NCBI GenBank assembly: GCA_013360535.1
Contig: JABWBL010000114.1
Location: 1 to 8,685, forward strand
Direction: 5' to 3'
Source: Planctomycetaceae bacterium
GTDB taxonomy: Bacteria; Planctomycetota; UBA1135; GCA-002686595
Length of the DNA stretch: 8,685 nucleotides
Below, one piece after another: positions 4,218 through 8,685 of this stretch. The notes beneath the pieces are model-generated. The model ran no database searches. It was not told where the DNA came from and saw only the letters and a program-made list of their open reading frames with translations. The translations under genes were made by a program, and so were the position numbers. Numbering within the stretch: position 1 is the first letter of the stretch; every line of letters starts with the position of its first letter.

Positions 4218-6881
4218 ATGACTCGCTCGCAGTCTTCTTACCTCAAGCTCGTGGCGGCCGGCGTCGTCGCGCTGGCGCTGGTCGTCGGGCTCCTCCTGTT
4301 CCTCGCGCAGGGCGAGGGCGCGGACCCGGGTCTCTCCGCAACACCCGGCGGCGCCATTGGCGTGTCTCGACCGGGCGAACTCGGCTCGACCGCCGAACGC
4401 GAGGCCGCCGCGTCCGAGGATGTGCGGGCAGCGGACCAGGGCGAGCCTGGGTCGACCGGAACCGACGACGAGGAGACGCGCTTGCGACTGAGCATCGTGC
4501 GAGCGCGGAGCGGAGAGCCTGTGTCGAACGCGACGTTGCGCGTGTGGAGTCCAGAGGCGGCGAACGACATCGCCGAGGTCGACTTCCAGGTCGCGCTCGA
4601 GAACAGCGAGCTCGAGAAATTGCTCGCCCGGGATTGCGAGAGCATCGCGGTCGACGCCGAAGGGCACGCCTGGCTTGCGCCGTCGAAGTCGACACGCTGG
4701 GCCATGGCGCAGACAGAGACCGAGTGGGGGTTCGCCTACATCGGCCCCAGCGGTCGGAAGGAGTCCGAACTGCTCGTTCATCCCGACTTCTCGCTCGACG
4801 TGCGGGTCGTCGACTCCGCGCGCCGCCCCGTGGCCGGCATGACCGTCTCGGCGCGCGCGATGGAGTGGAGCGACTTCGTCTGGGACCTGCATCGCGCGCG
4901 CACGAACGCCGACGGCCTCGCGCGCATCGAACACGTGGGTTGGTACTGCTCGCTCTACGAACTGGAGGCCAACCGCCCGATTCGTGTTGCCCTCGCGACT
5001 CCGGGCCCCGAACCGGTCGACTTCGAGTTCGAGGTGCAAGCTCCACCGAGGGAACGGGTCGAGCTCGTCCTGCCGGAGGGTGGATCCCTCGAGGTGCGAC
5101 TGCTGGGACCCGCGGGCACGGTCCTGCACGAGGACTTCGTGGTCGAGCTCTCCCCCATCCGCAGGAATCCGACGGATCCGGAGGACTACGAGTCCGTCGG
5201 AACACCTGCGACAACACGCGGCCAAGCCGGGACGGCCGTTTTCCGCGGCGTTCCCCTGGGCTGCGAGTTTTCGGCGCAGGTCATCGTCTCGGGCGCGAGC
5301 ACCTACCACGGCGGGACCGGCATGGGCCCGAACTCCCGCGACGAAAAGGCGCTGCTCGAGGTCAAGTGCGACGCGCGCACGACGCTTCGGGGTCGCGTGC
5401 TCGACGACGACGGCCAGCCGGCGACGGGCCGCAAGCTCGGCGTGGAAGCGGGAGATGACGGCCGTGGCCGCGTCGACGTCGGGACCACCACATCCGACGC
5501 CAACGGGAGCTTCGAGGTCACGGGCTTCGTGCACGCCAACCTGGAGTGGCTCTTCTTCGACGAGTTCACGCCGGGGACGGGCCTCAGGGCCTCCGGACGT
5601 GTTCGCCTGAGCGGCACACCGTTGGCGCAGGCGCTCGGCAAGGACCCGATCGACCTTGGCGACATCAGGCTCGAAACGCTGCCGCTCATCGCGAGCGGCC
5701 GGGTGGTCGACGAGAACGGAACGCCGGTGAAGGGCGCCTCCGTCTCGGGTCGAGTGCTGCGCCAAGACACGGATCACCCTGGAAACCAGCGCCTGGAGTG
5801 GGAATTCCTGTGGAGCTCGAGACCGTCGAGCGACGAGTTCGGCCGGTTCGAGCTGCGCTCGAAGGAGCGTGGCGAGTCGCTGGCGGTCTATGCGCGGAGC
5901 GGCAAGGCGTGGGTCGGCACGGACGCCATCCCGCTCGGCTCCACGGGTCTCGAGCTCGTCCTCGCGCCCGCCGGAAGCGTGATCGGTCGCATCGTCGCGG
6001 AACCGCCGCTCGAGCCGCAGTCGCTGAGCTTCCAGTTGACGCTGAGCGGGACGCGCAACCCAGAAGCTCCCCCAAAGGAGGACTTCTTCTCGGCGACCGT
6101 CGGTCGCGACGGGCTGTTTGCCGTGCGTTTCGTGCCCGCTGGAACGTACGACGCCACCGTGTACCCGACCAACGGCGGAAACGCGCTCGCTACTCTCGAG
6201 GGGATCGAAGTCCGGGCCGGCGAGCGCGCGTTGGACCCGCGCCTCGACCCGATCGCGGTGCGCCAGCGCGGAGTCGTGCTCCGGTTCGTGGATGCGAAAG
6301 GACGCCGCGTGATCGACGTGGCCGGAACCCTCTCGCACCAGGGCCTGAATCCCAACGAGGTGGAGTGGTGGAATTCGAGGTACGGGGAGCTGTTCCTGCC
6401 CGAGAGCTCGCTACCCGCCGACGTGTCGGCCGGCTGTGAGGGCTACCTCACCGAGCAGCTCCGAGCCGTGACCAAGAGTCGACTCGTGGAGCTGCGCCGA
6501 GCACCGCGCCTGAGCCTCGAGTTCAAGGCGAGCGGAGCGCTCCCCGATGCCGACTACCACCTCCGCATGATCGCGCCAGAGGTTCGGGCATTTCAGGACG
6601 ACGTCTGGAGACCGGTCGACCTTGGGGCCGCTCAGGAGTTCCCGGTACCGTTCGAGGGCCGCGTTCGGCTCGTGCTCGTGGCCCAAGTCCCCGAGCACGG
6701 CTGGATCGATGTCGAGATCGAACCCGCCTCGGTCCAGATCGACGCACGCGTGCCGGTCCAGCCGCTCAGGATCCAGCTCGACGCTGAACGGGTCCGGACG
6801 GCGATCGAGGCCGCGCGGCGCGGCGATGCACCCGACACCGGGGACGAGAACGAACCGGACGAGGGCGAGGACGGCCGCTGA
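4218..6881 (+). CDS. Membrane-anchored protein of carboxypeptidase-regulatory-like repeats
   Basis: This 887-residue protein has one N-terminal hydrophobic segment (about residues 9-30) after a short polar start, so it is probably a signal anchor with the bulk outside the cytoplasm. A flexible acidic linker (about 31-88) follows. Several beta-sandwich units of the CarboxypepD_reg-like/Ig-like type then follow. They begin near residue 89 (LRLSIVRARSGEPVSNATLRV), 192 (SLDVRVVDSARRPVAGMTVS), 289 (GSLEVRLLGPAGTVL), 389 (TLRGRVLDDDGQPATGRKL), 491 (IASGRVVDENGTPVKGASVS) and 584 (PAGSVIGRIVA). Each of the clearer units has the G-x-V-x-D...G-x-P-V-x-G-A signature, and several end in a DxxGxF or DGLF strand. 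The C-terminus is acidic (870-885). No enzymatic motif is visible; such repeats usually bind or present partners at the cell surface. The start at 4218 gives the compact signal anchor. The frame is open to 4128, but that part lies in non-coding sequence upstream. No Shine-Dalgarno is visible. The role is unknown. Confidence 0.88.
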   Translation: MTRSQSSYLKLVAAGVVALALVVGLLLFLAQGEGADPGLSATPGGAIGVSRPGELGSTAEREAAASEDVRAADQGEPGSTGTDDEETRLRLSIVRARSGEPVSNATLRVWSPEAANDIAEVDFQVALENSELEKLLARDCESIAVDAEGHAWLAPSKSTRWAMAQTETEWGFAYIGPSGRKESELLVHPDFSLDVRVVDSARRPVAGMTVSARAMEWSDFVWDLHRARTNADGLARIEHVGWYCSLYELEANRPIRVALATPGPEPVDFEFEVQAPPRERVELVLPEGGSLEVRLLGPAGTVLHEDFVVELSPIRRNPTDPEDYESVGTPATTRGQAGTAVFRGVPLGCEFSAQVIVSGASTYHGGTGMGPNSRDEKALLEVKCDARTTLRGRVLDDDGQPATGRKLGVEAGDDGRGRVDVGTTTSDANGSFEVTGFVHANLEWLFFDEFTPGTGLRASGRVRLSGTPLAQALGKDPIDLGDIRLETLPLIASGRVVDENGTPVKGASVSGRVLRQDTDHPGNQRLEWEFLWSSRPSSDEFGRFELRSKERGESLAVYARSGKAWVGTDAIPLGSTGLELVLAPAGSVIGRIVAEPPLEPQSLSFQLTLSGTRNPEAPPKEDFFSATVGRDGLFAVRFVPAGTYDATVYPTNGGNALATLEGIEVRAGERALDPRLDPIAVRQRGVVLRFVDAKGRRVIDVAGTLSHQGLNPNEVEWWNSRYGELFLPESSLPADVSAGCEGYLTEQLRAVTKSRLVELRRAPRLSLEFKASGALPDADYHLRMIAPEVRAFQDDVWRPVDLGAAQEFPVPFEGRVRLVLVAQVPEHGWIDVEIEPASVQIDARVPVQPLRIQLDAERVRTAIEAARRGDAPDTGDENEPDEGEDGR

Positions 6882-6934
6882 GGGAGGCCCACAGGCGTGT
6901 CGACGGTGCCGGGAGGAATTGGCGATGGCGGCAC

Positions 6935-7130
6935 AAATGACTCGGACCCGCCGTGCCAGCGGGTCCGAGCCAGGAGTTGAAGAAGAAGCTACAGGCTGTC
7001 GTTGTCCGTCAGAAACTTTCCCCAGGAGTGTCGTATCCCTGATCACCCTCGCCGGCCCGTCAGGCCCATCCCTGTGCCCCGCGGGCCGGCGACGCTCTCA
7101 AGAGCCCGATGGCGAACGGGACCGAACGCG
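6935..7130. repeat. Intergenic repeat, copy B (intact)
   Basis: The second copy of the element at 3932-4123, same orientation, without an intron. Relative to copy A it has an extra 7 nt near 6987-6994 and lacks two single bases elsewhere. Its main stem is TCGCCGGCC (7049-7057) with GGCCGGCGA (7084-7092). Both sides changed relative to copy A (T-A to C-G), keeping all 9 pairs. A second small stem GCTCT/AGAGC (7094-7105) also shows a paired change from copy A (C-G to T-A). Both copies sit directly downstream of a plus-strand gene; on the minus strand copy B lies downstream of lpoB. Confidence 0.9.
6941..6969. terminator. Perfect 11-bp hairpin, unoccupied intron target
   Basis: Identical to the hairpin at 3939-3967: an 11-bp stem and a 7-nt loop. 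On the minus strand it is followed by TCATTTG, then sequence unrelated to the intron. It could end transcription of the lpoB operon on the minus strand, or protect the 3' end of the plus-strand gene whose stop is about 60 bases away. The T-tail is weak. Confidence 0.6.
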
Positions 7131-7210
7131 AGGGCTCGAGAAATCCGGAAAAGCCCACGGAAAGGGTCAGGAAGGGCCTTGGGGCGGCTTTCGGGCCCCC
7201 CGAACGGGCG

Positions 7211-7242
7211 CCGGGTCCCCCACCCGAAGGCAAAGGACCCGG
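7211..7242. terminator. Inverted repeat after the lpoB stop, candidate terminator
   Basis: CCGGGTCC (7211-7218) and GGACCCGG (7235-7242) are perfect 8-bp inverted repeats around 16 bases. The element starts about 30 bases past the lpoB stop on the minus strand. No T-run follows, so intrinsic termination is uncertain in this GC-rich genome. Confidence 0.4.
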
Positions 7243-7273
7243 AGCGCGGGCAGGTCGGAGCGGGGAGCGTCGG

Positions 7274-7903
7274 CTAGGCGCCGAACAGGCCCGTCTTCTT
7301 CGACTTGCGGATCTCCTTCTCGTCGATCCAGATCACCTCGCCGGTCTCGATGTTCACGACCTCGAGAGTGAACTTGTAGTAGACGTCGTCGGTCTTGCGG
7401 CCGCCGTCCTCGAGGTTGCGGTCCTTGGACTTCTCGATCGAGCGCAGGTTGCCGTACATGACCGCATCGGCACCGATCTGCTTGCCGAACTGGCGAATCA
7501 GGTTGGGATCGACGCGGCCCGACTCCATCTGGAAGCGCACCTGGGTGCCGAGCTCGTCCTGACCCTGGTTGGTGGCGGCGAGGCGGATGCGGCCGGACTT
7601 GAGCAGCGCGGTGCGGATCGAGTCGGTGATGCTCGACGTGTCGATGTGCTCGCTCGTGCGGTTGTTGACGTTGCCCGTCAGCAGCACGACGCGCTTGTCG
7701 TCGCCCTTGCCCGAGTGGTCGATGTACTGGAGGTTGGGGGACGAGAGCAGCGACTGGACCATCGCGTCGGCCATCGACTGCAGGTCGGTCGAGCCGAACT
7801 TCATGTTGACGGTCTCGACCTTGTCCGGGTCGTCGTAGCCGATCGACGTGCAGGCCGAGAGGCCGAGCGTGGCGAGGACAAACAGCGGGAGGAACTTCTT
7901 CAT
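7274..7903 (-). CDS. lpoB: LpoB-like lipoprotein (penicillin-binding protein activator family)
   Basis: This 209-residue lipoprotein has a short signal peptide ending in the lipobox LSAC with Cys18. The body matches the LpoB/YcfM family. It includes VVLLTGNVNNRTSEHIDT (about 72-89), then SITDSIRTALLKSGRIRL (91-108), then GADAVMYGNLRSIEK (144-158), and a C-terminal VVNIETGEVIWIDEKEIRK (182-200). In Enterobacteria, LpoB is an outer-membrane lipoprotein that reaches through the peptidoglycan and activates the synthase PBP1B. That role is inferred here from family only, as no PBP gene is in view. The start at 7903 gives the canonical lipoprotein signal; the frame is open upstream but that part is antisense shadow. 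There is no clear Shine-Dalgarno. It follows the ycfL-like gene after a 32-nt gap, the same order as ycfL-lpoB in E. coli, so the two are likely co-transcribed. Confidence 0.88.
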   Translation of the reverse strand: MKKFLPLFVLATLGLSACTSIGYDDPDKVETVNMKFGSTDLQSMADAMVQSLLSSPNLQYIDHSGKGDDKRVVLLTGNVNNRTSEHIDTSSITDSIRTALLKSGRIRLAATNQGQDELGTQVRFQMESGRVDPNLIRQFGKQIGADAVMYGNLRSIEKSKDRNLEDGGRKTDDVYYKFTLEVVNIETGEVIWIDEKEIRKSKKTGLFGA

Positions 7904-7935
7904 GGGCGGGATGGGTTGAGGTGCCTTGGGGTGGA

Positions 7936-8334
7936 TCACTGGACTTCGTTGCGCGAGCCGACCTGGAGCTTCCAGCTGTCGGCGTCCGGGGAGGGAGCAA
8001 CGATCTGAAGGGTCTTGGAGGCGCCGCCGGCGAGGCGCTCGGGCTCCCAGTGCGCCGGGCCGTACTGGATCGCGAGGCCGGAGCGGTCGTACCACTCGAC
8101 GGTCCACTGGAACGACAGCGACGTCGAGTGGCGGTTGTGGAGCTCGAACTGCGCGACCTTCAGGCCGTTCTTCTCGGCCCGCACGATGTTGCGGATCTCG
8201 AGCGAGGCGTTGAGCAGCGCGTTGCCGACCTCGGTGTTCTTGCCGTCGAAGCTGTTGACCGCGCCAGCGGGCGCCATCACGCAGCCGGCGAGCGGCAGGA
8301 GCGCGAGCGGGAGGAGGAACGAAAGGGTTTTCAT
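7936..8334 (-). CDS. ycfL: YcfL-like lipoprotein (DUF1425 family)
   Basis: This 132-residue lipoprotein has a signal peptide ending LAGC with Cys18. The mature part carries the YcfL pattern: a run of beta strands with LEIRNIVRAEKNGLKVAQFELHN (about 46-68), then SLSFQWTVEWYDRSGLAI (72-89), then a C-terminal KTLQIVAPSPDADSWKLQV strand pair. Function is unknown; YcfL is usually found next to LpoB. AGAAGG lies 8 nt before the ATG, overlapping the stop of the preceding COG3014-like gene, which suggests translational coupling. The length is normal for the family. Confidence 0.85.
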   Translation of the reverse strand: MKTLSFLLPLALLPLAGCVMAPAGAVNSFDGKNTEVGNALLNASLEIRNIVRAEKNGLKVAQFELHNRHSTSLSFQWTVEWYDRSGLAIQYGPAHWEPERLAGGASKTLQIVAPSPDADSWKLQVGSRNEVQ

Positions 8335-8342
8335 GGCGTTTT

Positions 8343-8348
8343 CCTTCT
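8343..8348 (-). promoter_or_regulatory. Ribosome binding site of the ycfL-like gene
   Basis: On the minus strand AGAAGG sits 8 nt upstream of the ycfL-like ATG and overlaps the TAG stop of the upstream gene (8347-8349). It is one of the few clear Shine-Dalgarno sequences here and fixes the start at 8334. Confidence 0.7.
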
Positions 8349-8592
8349 AGGAACCAGAGGTCGGAGCCGGAGCGCCAGCGGGCGACTCGGGCGCTGAATC
8401 GAGGAGTGGGGTCGGGCCGTCGGGCGGCAGGTCGAGGCGCACGCCGCCGATGGCGTGGGCGTACAGGCGCGAACCGAGCGAGCGCGCGATCACGAACAGC
8501 GTCTCGCCGCGCTCGAGCCGGTAACGGCCGAGCTCGAGGGTCTCGCCGCCGACGGCGCTCAGCGTGACCGTGTGCTCGCCGGCGCGAAAGGT
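8347..8592 (-). pseudogene. COG3014-like gene, 3' end only (interrupted at the right edge)
   Basis: On the minus strand about 80 residues end at the TAG at 8347-8349. The readable part starts FRAGEHTVTLSAVGGE, continues LELGRYRLERGETLFVIARSL, and ends in a Pro/Ala/Ser-rich tail. This resembles the C-terminal beta domain of COG3014-type lipoproteins, which often precede ycfL and lpoB. Gene order and overlap with the ycfL ribosome site support that. Upstream of about 8590 the minus-strand frame stays open to the edge but no longer looks like this family. Instead the opposite strand encodes a transposase segment. So the gene is either truly truncated by a rearrangement, or intact in the genome and broken only by a chimeric contig end. 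The family call rests on a short region. Confidence 0.6.
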
Positions 8593-8685
8593 GCACTGAA
8601 GGACCGCGAGCGCGATGAACGTGACGAGGAAATCGCGCGGCTGAAGGCCAAGGTGGGCGAGATCACGATGGCCAACGAGGTGCTC
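8587..8685 (+). mobile_element. IS3-family OrfA transposase fragment (runs off the edge)
   Basis: On the plus strand 33 codons run open to the window edge. The product begins KGALKDRERDERDEEIARLK and continues with AKVGEITMANEVL. This is the coiled-coil, leucine-zipper-like C-terminal part of IS3-family OrfA, whose hallmark is the K-x-x-G-E-(I/L)-T-M-x-N-E-(L/V)-L segment. The helix-turn-helix N-terminus is missing; upstream is the antisense of the COG3014-like gene with no IS end or inverted repeat. It is therefore a fragment that joins mid-gene. The rest of the element would lie beyond the window. Confidence 0.75.

Larger units (their letters stand above)
6882..7273. other. Convergent intergenic region
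   Basis: These 392 bases lie between the convergent stops of the large surface-protein gene and the lpoB-like gene. They contain repeat copy B (6935-7130) and, beyond it, a GC-rich stretch with an inverted repeat at 7211-7242. A plus-strand frame from ATG 6925 has a GGAGG 8 nt upstream, but it runs through the repeat and into the antisense of lpoB and is not a credible gene. Confidence 0.7.

Noticed and set aside
3599..4219. Minus-strand 206-residue ORF across the intron 5' end and repeat A
   Set aside because: It crosses the intron boundary and covers ribozyme and repeat sequence. The product is Arg-rich, with no family resemblance.
4035..6338. Minus-strand 767-residue ORF
   Set aside because: Antisense shadow of the surface-protein gene: Arg/Ala/His-rich and without domain signatures, whereas the plus strand shows clear beta-sandwich motifs.
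6925..7371. Plus-strand ORF with a good GGAGG site running through repeat copy B
   Set aside because: Copy A carries 7-nt and 1-nt indels that break the frame, the composition is Arg/Ser/Pro low complexity, and the 3' part is antisense to lpoB.
7904..8596. Upstream extension of the lpoB frame
   Set aside because: It is an off-frame shadow of ycfL and the COG3014-like gene; the true start is fixed by the lipoprotein signal peptide.
1..8685. CRISPR array, tRNA or rRNA genes
   Set aside because: No regularly spaced short repeats, tRNA cloverleaf or rRNA motifs were seen; the only long repeat is the two-copy element.

Overview
The window is GC-rich and comes from a bacterium with an outer membrane. 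The evidence for that is a lipoprotein locus of the LpoB/YcfL type, a large membrane-anchored protein of carboxypeptidase-regulatory-like beta-sandwich repeats, a DUF6624 protein and a class C group II intron. Together with the scarcity of clear Shine-Dalgarno sites, this is most reminiscent of Planctomycetota (Myxococcota is an alternative). That placement is an impression from protein style, not a demonstrated assignment.

Layout, left to right. Positions 1-104 are non-coding with a small hairpin. Positions 105-1073 (minus) encode a complete extended-SDR sugar-nucleotide epimerase. Positions 1074-1404 are a divergent intergenic region with three strong inverted repeats. Positions 1405-2094 (plus) encode an exported DUF6624 protein. 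Its last codons run into a complete group IIC intron at 2091-3931 (minus), which carries a reverse transcriptase/maturase (2110-3549), a recognisable domain V with a CGC triad, and a domain VI hairpin. The intron's 5' exon is a perfect 11-bp hairpin, the usual target type for this class.

That hairpin is the first part of a non-coding repeat of about 190 bp (copy A, 3932-4123). A second copy in the same orientation lies at 6935-7130 (copy B). The copies are about 88% identical by hand alignment, differ by indels that break any reading frame, and carry paired substitutions that keep two internal stems intact. Copy B is an intron-free version of the target. Between the copies lies one large gene (4218-6881, plus) for an 887-residue membrane-anchored multidomain surface/periplasmic protein.

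The right end is a minus-strand operon read COG3014-like gene (3' end only), ycfL-like, lpoB-like. It converges on the large gene, with copy B and an inverted repeat between them. At the extreme right edge (about 8587-8685, plus) the sequence changes abruptly into the C-terminal part of an IS3-family OrfA transposase. This cuts the COG3014-like gene and looks like either a rearrangement or a chimeric contig end.

The most interesting unexplained object is the covarying intergenic repeat that carries the group IIC intron target. It is a candidate undescribed structured element (non-coding RNA, 3'-UTR module or mobile miniature element).
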